22,632 bases of DNA from an uncultured Peptococcaceae bacterium. GTDB taxonomy: Bacteria > Bacillota > Limnochordia > Darwinibacteriales > Darwinibacteriaceae. Below the pieces are notes generated by a model, which made no database searches, was not told the DNA's origin, and saw nothing but the letters and a program-made list of their open reading frames with translations. The DNA lies in NCBI GenBank assembly GCA_937988745.1, contig CALKAR010000244.1, positions 1 to 22,632 of the forward strand, read 5' to 3'. Within the stretch, counting starts at the first letter, position 1, and each line of letters begins with the position of its first letter. Both the position numbers and the translations under genes were made by a program. Positions 7,096 through 14,360 of this stretch are shown piece by piece.

Positions 7096-8598
7096 TTACT
7101 TGTTTACAGATACGCCAGCGAGCTTGTGATGTCCTGCTGGATGTGGTACAAATCCTTCTACATAGTCGCGCCAGCCGTTAACAGCGCTGGTAGCAATCAA
7201 GAAGACCCATGGTGCATCTTCAACGATGATCTCTTGGACTTCATGATAGATTGCTTCGCGTTTCTCAGGATCAATTTCCCGACGACCAGCATCTAAGAGT
7301 TCGTCAACCCGTGGGTTGGAGTAGAAGGACCGATTACCTGGGTCACCAGCCATGCTGCTGTGGAACAGCGCATAGAGGCCATAGTCCGCATCAGCAGTTA
7401 CAGTTACCCATCCGAGGATGAACATGTCATGCTTACCTAATGCAGTATCTTCGAGGTAAGTTGCCCAAGGAAGAATCTGAACGTCTACCTCAATGCCTAC
7501 CTCAGCCAAGTTGGCCTGGAACATTTCTGCAATCTGCATTCTCAGTGGATTGTCATTGGTCCACAGCGAGAGTTTCAGACCATCAGCATAGCCTGCTTCA
7601 GCCAAGAGCTCTCTAGCTTTGTCAGGATCATAGGTGTAACCCTCTACATTCGGGTTGTAACCCCATACCCTTGGTGGCAGAGGAGTGTTGAGTTGAGTTG
7701 CCAGACCGGTGTAAATATAATCTACAACAGCTTCTACGTCCAGAGCATAGTTGATAGCTTGACGTACAAGTTTGTTGTCGAGGGGAGCCTTGGTTACGTT
7801 AAAGCCCACATACGACGTGGAAAGCTGTTCGTATTTGTCGATAACAATCCCGGGCACTCCGGTTAAGCGGAGTTCATCCATGGGCTCCAGGTCATAAGCA
7901 AGATCAACGCCGCCAGTTTCCAGCTCGATGGCCCGAACAGTACCCTCAGGAATACCCCGGATAATCAGTTCATCAACCTTAGCAGGTTCGCCCCAGTAGT
8001 TCTCGTTCCGTACCAGAGTTACGTGAGAACCGGAGACCCACTCTTTGAAGACAAATGGACCAGTACCAACTGATACTGTGGCACCATAGCTGTCACCTGC
8101 TTCTTCAACAGCCCGGCGATTCACGATGGAAGTGCCTGGGTGAGCTAGGTGAGCCAGAAGCGGAGCAAATGGATATTCAGTTGTTATACGAACTGTATAG
8201 TCGTCCACAACTTCTACGCTGGTAACAGCTTCAACGAGGAACGACATGTTTGGAGAATTCTTAACCCGCTGCATGGTATACTTCACATCTTCAGCAGTGA
8301 AGTCATCACCATTGTGGAACTTAACGCCTTCACGGAGTTTGAATTCCCATTCGGTTGGAGAAATTTGTTCCCAACTGGTTGCCAGTGCAGGAACGATGTT
8401 CAGATCATGGTCTTGGGTTACCAGCGTTTCATAAATCTGTACCCGTACCCGAGCTGATGGTTGGTCATTCTGACCTTGGGGATCTAAAGTGACCGGATCG
8501 GAGCCCTGAGCGACGATAAGAGTCTTCGCTGCGGCAAAGACGCCTACCGAAAGCACGAGGGCAAAGACTGTGACTAGTACTAACAACGACTTTCTCAA
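7096..8598 (-). CDS. Peptide/nickel/glutathione-type ABC transporter substrate-binding protein (SBP family 5)
   Basis: A 500-residue secreted binding protein. It has a signal peptide MRKSLLVLV...GVFAAA|K at residues 1-24. The SBP_bac_5 hallmarks follow: DPVTLDPQ near the mature N-terminus, LATSWEQISPTEWEFKLREG, FHNGDDFTAEDVKYTMQRV, and GTGPFVFKEWVSG. It captures the substrate and delivers it to DppB/DppC. No cysteine follows the hydrophobic core, so it is not a lipoprotein, unlike most Gram-positive binding proteins of this family. The start is TTG, chosen because AGGAGG lies 8 bases upstream; the nearby ATG is out of frame. It is the first gene of the operon. Overall similarity is closest, from memory, to proteins annotated as glutathione or dipeptide binding, but the ligand is undetermined. 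Confidence 0.92.
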   Translation of the reverse strand: MRKSLLVLVTVFALVLSVGVFAAAKTLIVAQGSDPVTLDPQGQNDQPSARVRVQIYETLVTQDHDLNIVPALATSWEQISPTEWEFKLREGVKFHNGDDFTAEDVKYTMQRVKNSPNMSFLVEAVTSVEVVDDYTVRITTEYPFAPLLAHLAHPGTSIVNRRAVEEAGDSYGATVSVGTGPFVFKEWVSGSHVTLVRNENYWGEPAKVDELIIRGIPEGTVRAIELETGGVDLAYDLEPMDELRLTGVPGIVIDKYEQLSTSYVGFNVTKAPLDNKLVRQAINYALDVEAVVDYIYTGLATQLNTPLPPRVWGYNPNVEGYTYDPDKARELLAEAGYADGLKLSLWTNDNPLRMQIAEMFQANLAEVGIEVDVQILPWATYLEDTALGKHDMFILGWVTVTADADYGLYALFHSSMAGDPGNRSFYSNPRVDELLDAGRREIDPEKREAIYHEVQEIIVEDAPWVFLIATSAVNGWRDYVEGFVPHPAGHHKLAGVSVNK

Positions 8599-8629
8599 TG
8601 CATTCTCCTCCTCATAAATAATTCTTCTA

Positions 8630-8659
8630 GCAAAACTCTTTCCCCACTATGAGTTTTGC
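8630..8659. repeat. Inverted repeat GCAAAACTC / GAGTTTTGC upstream of the binding-protein gene
   Basis: Two perfect 9-base arms (8630-8638 and 8651-8659) are separated by 12 bases, about 32 bases upstream of the TTG start. No T-run follows, so it is an operator candidate or a 5'-UTR stem, not a terminator. A TATAAT-like box on the minus strand (8674-8669) lies just upstream of it, without a good -35. Confidence 0.55.
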
Positions 8660-8706
8660 ATTTCCGTAATTATACGAGGTCAACCTTGCGGATTCCTGCA
8701 TTTTTG

Positions 8707-8731
8707 CTGAAGAAATTATAGTTTTCTTCAG
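8707..8731. repeat. Inverted repeat CTGAAGAAA / TTTCTTCAG in the divergent promoter region
   Basis: Perfect 9-base arms at 8707-8715 and 8723-8731 are spaced by 7 bases. A second TATAAT-like sequence (minus, 8720-8715) overlaps it. It could be an operator over a promoter. Confidence 0.5.
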
Positions 8732-8737
8732 ATTCAC

Positions 8738-8758
8738 GTTTTGATAACATATCAAAAC
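8738..8758. repeat. Operator-like inverted repeat GTTTTGAT-N5-ATCAAAAC
   Basis: Perfect 8-base arms at 8738-8745 and 8751-8758 around AACAT. Size, AT-rich half sites and location midway between two divergent transporter genes fit a dimeric regulator site. No regulator gene is adjacent. Confidence 0.5.
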
Positions 8759-8779
8759 ACTTGAAACGCTGTCCTAGAA

Positions 8780-8791
8780 GGAGTTAACTCC
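8780..8791. repeat. 12-bp palindrome GGAGTTAACTCC
   Basis: A perfect palindrome 45 bases upstream of the orphan binding-protein gene. It includes TTAACT, which with TAGTAT at 8808-8813 (18 bases away) could form a weak plus-strand promoter. A further short repeat, AATAC/GTATT, lies at 8801-8814. Confidence 0.4.
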
Positions 8792-8835
8792 CCTAAGTCA
8801 AATACAGTAGTATTATCTGGAAAGGATCTGGTGCA

Positions 8836-9822
8836 ATGCGATTTTCCCAGCGTATACCAGTAGTTATCATCGCAGTCGCCGCGCTGGTTTTGATTAATAC
8901 CCATCATCTAACGCCTCCCCATTCTCCCCAGATCATTACAGACCATGTGGGGCGCAGTATCCCTATTCCCCATAGAATCGAAAAGGTATATGCCACAAGC
9001 CAATCGGGCAGTCTCTTAATCTACGCACTCGATCCAAATCTACTATTAGGTTGGAATACAGCGCTCTCTCCCGAGATGGAATTCATTCTAGGCACTAAAG
9101 CAGGAGGGCTTCCCGTCCTAGGTACTTGGAACCAATTATATCAAACTGCAGATCTAGATCAAGTGGCTGGACTGAAGCCGGATCTTGTAGTCCATTTAGC
9201 AGCGCCCGATCTACCGAACCTGGATCTGGCCGAAAGAATAGAGGACGAGCTCGGTATTCCGACAATCGTGGTAGACGGTTCACTGGAGGCTGTTCCGCTA
9301 ACGCTGCGCTGGTTGGGTGAGCTCTTCGGCTGTCAAATACGTGCTCAGGCTCTAGCCCTATTTGCGGAAAACACCCTCACACGACTTGAGCTCTTTCGGG
9401 ATAACTTAGATAGCAATCCCATATCGGTCCATATTATAGGCGACACAGCTAAAATTGATCTTGATGCACTGGCTTTAGCTGGCGTCACCTTATTCGATGC
9501 GTACAGCATGGGTCACGCAGATCAAGTCCTCATAATCCCCGATCCGATCCGAGATCTTTCGCGCGAAATTATGAAAAATCCACCACCTGGAGCACAACAT
9601 GCTTTGATCGAAGGAGCAGTGTATGAGCTGCCTACCGTTCCGCAAAACTGGCTTACTCCCAATTCAATTCTGCGTCTTCTCGGCGTTGAGTGGCTGGCTC
9701 AAACTGCTTATCCGCACATTTTCAATGAAGATCTGGCAGCGAAATTCCAGGAGTTTATGGAAGTGTTTTATGAGGTTAGAGTTCCAGTAGAAACAGCCCA
9801 GCTGATTGCCAATCAGAATTAG
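8836..9822 (+). CDS. Orphan substrate-binding protein of the iron-siderophore / vitamin B12 type
   Basis: A 328-residue protein with an N-terminal hydrophobic segment at about residues 8-21 (export signal or anchor, no lipobox cysteine). It is followed by a PeriplasmicBP_2-type fold: IITDHVGRSIPIPHRIEKVYAT is the usual opening strand-turn, VAGLKPDLVVHL the usual central element, and LGIPTIVVDG the next strand. The C-terminal FMEVFYEVRVPVETAQ matches the family's end helix. Such proteins bind ferric siderophores, heme or cobalamin for FecCD-type permeases. No permease or ATPase gene is in the window, so its partner is elsewhere. AAAGGA precedes the ATG. The ligand is not predictable, and the C-lobe is more divergent than the N-lobe. 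Confidence 0.82.
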   Translation: MRFSQRIPVVIIAVAALVLINTHHLTPPHSPQIITDHVGRSIPIPHRIEKVYATSQSGSLLIYALDPNLLLGWNTALSPEMEFILGTKAGGLPVLGTWNQLYQTADLDQVAGLKPDLVVHLAAPDLPNLDLAERIEDELGIPTIVVDGSLEAVPLTLRWLGELFGCQIRAQALALFAENTLTRLELFRDNLDSNPISVHIIGDTAKIDLDALALAGVTLFDAYSMGHADQVLIIPDPIRDLSREIMKNPPPGAQHALIEGAVYELPTVPQNWLTPNSILRLLGVEWLAQTAYPHIFNEDLAAKFQEFMEVFYEVRVPVETAQLIANQN

Positions 9823-9897
9823 TTCGTCTGTACGCCACATTTTCCCTAACATTCTGCGAAGAACTGTGGTGAGTCAAATAAGGAAGGATGAAGCCTT

Positions 9898-10671
9898 ATG
9901 ACATATCGAAGAACAAGATTTCAAACCCTCGTATTCTGCCTTGCGCTGTTTGTTTTACTCCTATCATTCAGTGCATCAGCGGCCGAATTCCGCCGCACAT
10001 TTCTTCTCGAGGTGGGAGCCCGCTATGAAGTGAGCGTCCGCATCCGAACTGACATCGAAAACGCACCAACCCTTGCTTCGGTTTACGTTCACACAGATAA
10101 GGGCGAATACCTGCGTTCTACTCAGCTCAGCCGGAGTATAGCAGGGCCCAACCAATGGCAGGAAATTTCGGTGGTAGTCACCGCTCCTCCTAACGCGCAG
10201 AAAGCAACTGTTGTGTTCTCTACTCCTGAAGGTGTGGAAATGGAGTGGGATAATGTTAATATCCGCCGCGTAGAGCTGGATATGGAAGCAGAAGAACTGA
10301 TCCGGCAGGGCCTGGTCTACACTGGCCTGATTGTAGATGCGAGAGGGCTTGGCCTCCAGCGGGGAATGAGTCCGCGGATTTATTCTGAATCGGGGCAGCT
10401 TATTTACGCCGGTGTCGCTGCCGACCTTGATTTCGTACAAGAGTCGGGTATCGCTTCCTATGGTCAAGAACTCACTCCTGAACTTCTGCGGCGGCTCCAG
10501 CCAGGCAAAGATTCAATTAAGGTCTCACCATTGGTCGTCGAAGCTCTAGAAGTGACCGACTCAACAGAAACAGGCGTTATTATCAGTGATGCAGATGCTG
10601 ATGCAATTGTTGCGGCGCTCAACACATATGATTTCCTCGCTGAATATTCAGTGATTTTCCTCATCGACTAG
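9898..10671 (+). CDS. Secreted protein with carbohydrate-binding-like N-domain and LPP20/FlgT-like C-domain
   Basis: A 257-residue exported protein. The signal peptide ends near SASA|AEF (residue 28). Residues 30-128 look like a beta-sandwich of the carbohydrate-binding-module type, closing with the characteristic MEWDNVNIRRVEL. Residues 139-257 begin YTGLIVDARGLGLQ and contain MSPRIYSESGQLIYAG, VISDADADAIVAA and a hydrophobic C-terminal strand SVIFLID. I recognise this pattern from C-terminal domains of LPP20/FlgT-like envelope proteins, mainly in diderm bacteria, from memory and not a search. No catalytic residues are evident. A structural or envelope-binding role is the most that can be inferred. 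A strong terminator follows directly. Confidence 0.82.
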   Translation: MTYRRTRFQTLVFCLALFVLLLSFSASAAEFRRTFLLEVGARYEVSVRIRTDIENAPTLASVYVHTDKGEYLRSTQLSRSIAGPNQWQEISVVVTAPPNAQKATVVFSTPEGVEMEWDNVNIRRVELDMEAEELIRQGLVYTGLIVDARGLGLQRGMSPRIYSESGQLIYAGVAADLDFVQESGIASYGQELTPELLRRLQPGKDSIKVSPLVVEALEVTDSTETGVIISDADADAIVAALNTYDFLAEYSVIFLID

Positions 10672-10696
10672 TTCTGAAGCGAACCGAGTCTACTCA

Positions 10697-10724
10697 AACC
10701 TCACCTCCGCGGTGAGGTTTTTTT
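10697..10724 (+). terminator. Intrinsic terminator upstream of the metal-resistance unit
   Basis: A 9-bp stem AACCTCACC (10697-10705) / GGTGAGGTT (10711-10719) with a 5-base loop, followed by a run of seven T (10718-10724). It separates the secreted-protein gene from the next promoter by only one base. Confidence 0.93.
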
Positions 10725-10725
10725 G

Positions 10726-10754
10726 TTGACAAGCTCTGCCTAAACGCGTACAAT
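10726..10754 (+). promoter_or_regulatory. Near-consensus sigma-A promoter of the cadC-cadA unit
   Basis: TTGACA (10726-10731), a 17-base spacer and TACAAT (10749-10754): one mismatch from consensus. The -35 box starts one base after the preceding terminator T-run. The start site would fall around 10761, at the left edge of the operator. Confidence 0.92.
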
Positions 10755-10764
10755 ATAACTGAAC

Positions 10765-10784
10765 ATATGAACAGTTATTCATAT
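10765..10784. promoter_or_regulatory. ArsR/SmtB-type operator
   Basis: Inverted repeat ATATGAA (10765-10771), 6-base spacer, TTCATAT (10778-10784). The ATATGAAC-N-TTCATAT form is the known style of zinc/cadmium-sensing ArsR/SmtB operators. It lies just after the promoter -10 box and before the regulator start, as expected for autoregulation by the downstream CadC-like protein. Confidence 0.82.
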
Positions 10785-10807
10785 ATTATTTTATGGAGGT
10801 GATGCAG

Positions 10808-11182
10808 GTGGAAAACAAACAGGTTCCCCAATGCGATGTTACGATGATCCATCAGGATGTGGTAGACCGAGTTAAGGAAAAACTGCTGCCTGACGAGCTA
10901 ATGGCCCAAATCGCCGAGTTCTTTAAGGTGTTCGGTGATCCCACTCGCATCCGTATCCTCCAAGTCCTGTTCGAAGCAGAGATGTGCGTGTGTGATATCG
11001 CCTACCTTTTAAACATGACCCAATCCGCGATCTCCCATCAGCTGCGGGTACTCAAGCAAGCAGGCATTGTGAAGTACCGCAAAGAGGGCCGGGTTGTTTA
11101 TTATTCCCTTGATGATGACCATATCGAAGCAATCTTCGATCAAGGTTATCAGCACATTCTAGAACAGAAGTCAGAGGTGTAG
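10808..11182 (+). CDS. cadC: ArsR/SmtB-family metal-sensing repressor, CadC-like (Zn/Cd/Pb)
   Basis: A 124-residue winged-helix repressor. GTG at 10808 is chosen because GGAGGTGAT lies at 10795-10803; the upstream ATG at 10793 overlaps that site and would lack one. The alpha-3N site appears as C60 and C62 in EMCVCDIA, with C9 and H15 as N-terminal candidates. The alpha-5 zinc site is complete: D103, H105, H116, E119, with the D-x-H-x10-H-x2-E spacing of SmtB. The DNA-recognition helix is MTQSAISHQLRVLKQAGIV (70-88). It should release the adjacent operator when zinc, cadmium or lead binds and so induce the ATPase gene that starts 4 bases after its stop. Confidence 0.95.
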   Translation: MENKQVPQCDVTMIHQDVVDRVKEKLLPDELMAQIAEFFKVFGDPTRIRILQVLFEAEMCVCDIAYLLNMTQSAISHQLRVLKQAGIVKYRKEGRVVYYSLDDDHIEAIFDQGYQHILEQKSEV

Positions 11183-11186
11183 TCCT

Positions 11187-13316
11187 ATGTCAGTCATCCA
11201 GCGCGAAGAAACCGTAAAGTCTACTTTCAAGCTTGAAGGTCTCCACTGCGCCAGCTGTGCAGCTAAAATCGAACAAGCAGCTGCCGAGATGGAAGGGGTG
11301 TCAGGTGCGTTTCTTGATTTTGCTTCAGGTAGGATTACAATCGACAGCGACAAGTCAAAACAGGCGTCGTTAAAAACTGATCTGGAACGCCTAGCCCAGA
11401 GTATTGAACCAGGTGTGAAGATCAAAGACGAGCGGTTCTACCAGGAGCACACACACCAGCATAATCCAGAGGCACGAAGGGTCCTAATCCACCTTGGCAC
11501 AGCCCTAGCTCTCTTCGGCGCTGGATTGGCCCTGCCCGCTTCTGAAGTTTTCAAGAATGGACTGCTCCTAGTCAGCTATCTCTTAGCAGGCTTCCCTGTA
11601 TTGAAAGCAGCTTGGTTGAACCTGCGCCGCGGACAGGTGTTTGATGAGCACTTCTTGATGTCCATCGCAACCCTGGGAGCGCTGGCAATTAACGAGTTCC
11701 CAGAAGCAGCAGCGGTTATGCTCTTCTATAGAACCGGCGAATATCTGCAGGATCTTGCTGTAGATAGATCACGGCGTTCGATTTCGGCTCTGATTGCTGT
11801 CCGGCCAGACAAAGCGCGCATTATGCAGAACGATGTGATCCAGGAGATTCCTGTCGAACAAGTCCAGCCCGGCGATGAACTCTTGGTCCAGCCGGGAGAG
11901 CGTGTGCCAGTTGATGGGGTGATCCTCAGTGGGCTCTCCAGCCTTGACACCGCGGCATTGACCGGCGAGTCTGTGCCCAAAGACTTGGGTGAAGGTGATC
12001 AAGTACTAGCAGGGTATATCAACTTGAGCGGCCTGCTCCGCATGCGAGCCCAACGTCCGGCTGCTGAATCGGCGATTGCCCGAATTCTAGACCTGGTGGA
12101 GAACGCAGCTGCCCGCAAGGCTCCTACCGAAGAATTTATTACGAAGTTTGCTCGCTATTATACTCCTGCTGTAGTTGGTATTGCATTACTGTTGGCTGCT
12201 CTACCACCGTTATTCATACCTGGAGCTGTCTTTTCTGACTGGCTCTATAGAGCTCTGGTATTCCTCGTAATTTCGTGTCCATGTGCCCTGGTCGTTTCCA
12301 TTCCCTTAGGCTTTTTCGGTGGAATCGGAGCTGCTTCGAAGGCGGGCGTATTGGTTAAGGGCAGCAACTATCTACAGGGTCTGCACGAAGTAGACAGTGT
12401 TGTCTTTGATAAGACCGGCACGCTTACCTCCGGCCAATTTGCTTTTGATGGCGTGCAGAATGTGCCGGGGGTCGAACCAAATTATGTGCTCAAAATGGCA
12501 GCTGTTGCTGAATCAATGAGCAATCATCCGATTGCCCGTTCGATTGTGGTGGCTTACGGTCAAGATATCGACAAGAACTTGGTGGAAGAGTTCCGAGACA
12601 TGGCCGGCTTTGGGATTTCAGCCCGTATCGAAGGTAAAGAAGTAGTAGTGGGTTCAACCCGCTTAATGGAACATCTAGGCATCGAGGGGAAGTTTTTCTC
12701 TCATCCAGGCCAAACAGTTCACGTAGCCGTTGACGGACAATATATTGGTGCAGTGTTCCTCAGCGATGTGCCTAAGACAGACGCTCAGGATGCGATTAGG
12801 CGCTTGTCTGACTTGGGTATCAAGCACACTGTGATCCTTACCGGTGACAGCGCACTCGCAGCGGCCCAGGCTGCCGCCGACTTAGGTATCAGCGATGTGA
12901 GAAGCGAACTACTACCAGAAGATAAACTGACCGAACTTGAAAGGATCATGAGCAGCGAAACACGCAAGGGTAAGGTTGCCTATGTCGGAGATGGAATCAA
13001 CGATGCTCCTGTTTTGGCACGAGCTGATATAGGTATCGCCATGGGGGGCCTAGGACAGGATGCAGCTATTGAAGCCGCAGACGTTGTCATCATGACCGAT
13101 GAGCCCAGCAAGGTTGCAGACGTTATCACCATTGCCCGCCGCACTAATCGGATTGTATGGCAGAACATCGTCTTGGCCCTCGGAGTTAAGTTTTTCGTTC
13201 TAGCACTGGGCGCTCTGGGTCAAGCAACTCTTTGGGAAGCAGTTTTCGCTGATGTCGGGGTCACTCTCATTGCTGTCCTCAATTCGGTGCGCACTACTAG
13301 GGTGCCTACTCGGTAA
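11187..13316 (+). CDS. cadA: P1B-2-type heavy-metal-exporting ATPase (Zn/Cd/Pb), CadA/ZntA-like
   Basis: A 709-residue cation pump of the inner membrane. It has one N-terminal HMA domain with CASC at 21-24, then a short His-containing linker (EHTHQH, 87-92) and membrane helices. The actuator motif TGES lies at 259-262, the transmembrane metal motif CPC at 364-366 and the phosphorylation site DKTGT at 408-412. The nucleotide domain has HP at 447-448 and GDGINDAP at 601-608. K668 in helix 7 and D689 in helix 8 match the Zn/Cd/Pb subgroup signature rather than the copper one. It is co-transcribed with the CadC-like repressor (4-base gap). Length is slightly below typical CadA (about 727). All essential residues are present. 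Confidence 0.96.
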   Translation: MSVIQREETVKSTFKLEGLHCASCAAKIEQAAAEMEGVSGAFLDFASGRITIDSDKSKQASLKTDLERLAQSIEPGVKIKDERFYQEHTHQHNPEARRVLIHLGTALALFGAGLALPASEVFKNGLLLVSYLLAGFPVLKAAWLNLRRGQVFDEHFLMSIATLGALAINEFPEAAAVMLFYRTGEYLQDLAVDRSRRSISALIAVRPDKARIMQNDVIQEIPVEQVQPGDELLVQPGERVPVDGVILSGLSSLDTAALTGESVPKDLGEGDQVLAGYINLSGLLRMRAQRPAAESAIARILDLVENAAARKAPTEEFITKFARYYTPAVVGIALLLAALPPLFIPGAVFSDWLYRALVFLVISCPCALVVSIPLGFFGGIGAASKAGVLVKGSNYLQGLHEVDSVVFDKTGTLTSGQFAFDGVQNVPGVEPNYVLKMAAVAESMSNHPIARSIVVAYGQDIDKNLVEEFRDMAGFGISARIEGKEVVVGSTRLMEHLGIEGKFFSHPGQTVHVAVDGQYIGAVFLSDVPKTDAQDAIRRLSDLGIKHTVILTGDSALAAAQAAADLGISDVRSELLPEDKLTELERIMSSETRKGKVAYVGDGINDAPVLARADIGIAMGGLGQDAAIEAADVVIMTDEPSKVADVITIARRTNRIVWQNIVLALGVKFFVLALGALGQATLWEAVFADVGVTLIAVLNSVRTTRVPTR

Positions 13317-13376
13317 CCCATAAAGGTGGAGCCCACGGCGAATAGTGTAACAAATCCTCAAAGGAGTGTGTTACGT

Positions 13377-14090
13377 ATGCTGCGTAAACTGTTTAGTGTA
13401 CTGGCAGTGGTTATTCTCTTGGTCAGCATCCCGTGGGCCGCGGTATCTGCTGAAGACGATATCTTCACTATCAAAGTGCAGGCCACTGGCGATGTCCGTG
13501 TTACCCCTGATATGGCCAGAATCTGGATTGGTGCACAGACCGATGCAGACACGGCTTCTGAAGCACTGCGGGAAAACAACCGCGTTGTTGCCCAGATGAC
13601 CGAGATCTTCCTCAAGTACACCAAACCGGAAGTGGTGAAAACTTCTGAGTTCAACCTCTATCGGAGAGAGCGCTGGGACAGTGTATCGCAAACCTCGGTA
13701 CCAGATGGATTTACTATTCGTCATGTCTTTGAAGTAGCAGTATTTGACCTCATTTCGGTTGCTCCACTGATCGACGAAGTGACCGAGGCTGGAGCTAATA
13801 TTATCTATGGGCTACAATACGGTGTGCAGAACGATGACGAAGCCCGGGCCGAAGCCTATGCCAACGCTGTAGCGAAAGCCAAACGGCAGGCCCAAGCACT
13901 GGCTGCTGCAGCAGGGGGATCTCCACCTGTCATCGAACGCATAGAGGAAACCTATTATTATGGACCATCATATGCGGCTGAAGGCGGAGCAGGAGTGTCC
14001 GAACAGGCCACTGCCTTTATGCCAGGCCAGCTGAAGATCACAGTCAGCATTGATGCTACTTTCCGCTCAGAGTTGACAGAAGACAATTAG
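13377..14090 (+). CDS. Secreted SIMPL-domain (DUF541) protein
   Basis: A 237-residue exported protein. The ATG at 13377 is chosen over an in-frame GTG at 13326: AAGGAGTG precedes it and it places MLRKLFSVLAVVILLVSIPWAAVSA at the N-terminus as a clean signal peptide. The mature part is a SIMPL/DUF541 domain: FTIKVQATGDVRVTPDMARIWIGA, then an alanine-rich helix with RENNRVVAQM, the KTSEFNLYRR strand, and NAVAKAKRQAQALAAAAGG near the end, all family-typical. Proteins of this family form ring oligomers in the envelope; their general function is unsettled. It is 60 bases downstream of cadA, possibly in the same transcript. The -35 box for the next unit lies inside its last codons. Confidence 0.9.
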   Translation: MLRKLFSVLAVVILLVSIPWAAVSAEDDIFTIKVQATGDVRVTPDMARIWIGAQTDADTASEALRENNRVVAQMTEIFLKYTKPEVVKTSEFNLYRRERWDSVSQTSVPDGFTIRHVFEVAVFDLISVAPLIDEVTEAGANIIYGLQYGVQNDDEARAEAYANAVAKAKRQAQALAAAAGGSPPVIERIEETYYYGPSYAAEGGAGVSEQATAFMPGQLKITVSIDATFRSELTEDN

Positions 14091-14101
14091 ACCTGTATAA
14101 T
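14073..14101 (+). promoter_or_regulatory. Perfect consensus sigma-A promoter for the lysine-riboswitch transcript
   Basis: TTGACA (14073-14078), 17-base spacer, TATAAT (14096-14101): a full match to consensus. The -35 box lies inside the last codons of the SIMPL gene, whose stop is at 14088-14090. Predicted start near 14108, about 20 bases before the aptamer. Confidence 0.93.
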
Positions 14102-14126
14102 CTATCTGAACTTAACTGAATATAAT

Positions 14127-14345
14127 GCCTCATCTAACGAAGGTGAGGTAGAGGCGCGGTTATCAAGAGTATCTGCAGCAAGGCTGGGGAAGCCGATGAA
14201 CTGCTGAGAAAGGGATGACCGCCGAAGTCAAAGTATTTCCCCGGTACTTTGGCTGGGTATGCATCGAATAGGTGCATAACTGTCACTGGTAGGTCTCCCA
14301 ACCTGCCAGTGGAGAGCTATCGCACAGAAGGGAGGTTAGTGAGGC
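14127..14345 (+). ncRNA. Lysine riboswitch (L box) aptamer
   Basis: The 343-base gap before the transporter gene holds the conserved L-box core: GAGGTAGAGGCGCG with the AAGAGTA element (14145-14175), GGGGAAGCCGATGAAC, GGGATGACCGCCGAAG, ACTTTGGCTGGGTATGCATC, AACTGTCACTGG and GGAGAGCTATC (14311-14321). Stem P1 forms between GCCTCATCTAAC (14127-14138) and GTTAGTGAGGC (14335-14345). Lysine binding stabilises P1. The P1 3' arm shares bases with an antiterminator arm GTGAGGCTG (14339-14347), which can otherwise pair with CAGCCTACAC (14363-14372). The logic is therefore repression of the downstream gene by lysine. Confidence 0.96.
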
Positions 14346-14360
14346 TGCGATTTGCATAGT

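Noticed and set aside
8669..8686. TTGACC and TATAAT close together upstream of the peptide-binding protein
   Set aside because: The boxes are only 3 bases apart, so they cannot serve as one promoter; the TATAAT alone may be a -10 but has no good -35.
9976..10467. 163-codon minus-strand frame opposite the LPP20-like secreted protein
   Set aside because: It has no start signal and no recognisable protein features, while the plus-strand frame has signal peptide, domains, SD and terminator.
13326..13376. Longer start (GTG) for the SIMPL protein
   Set aside because: It would bury the signal peptide behind 17 residues, whereas AAGGAGTG fits the ATG at 13377.
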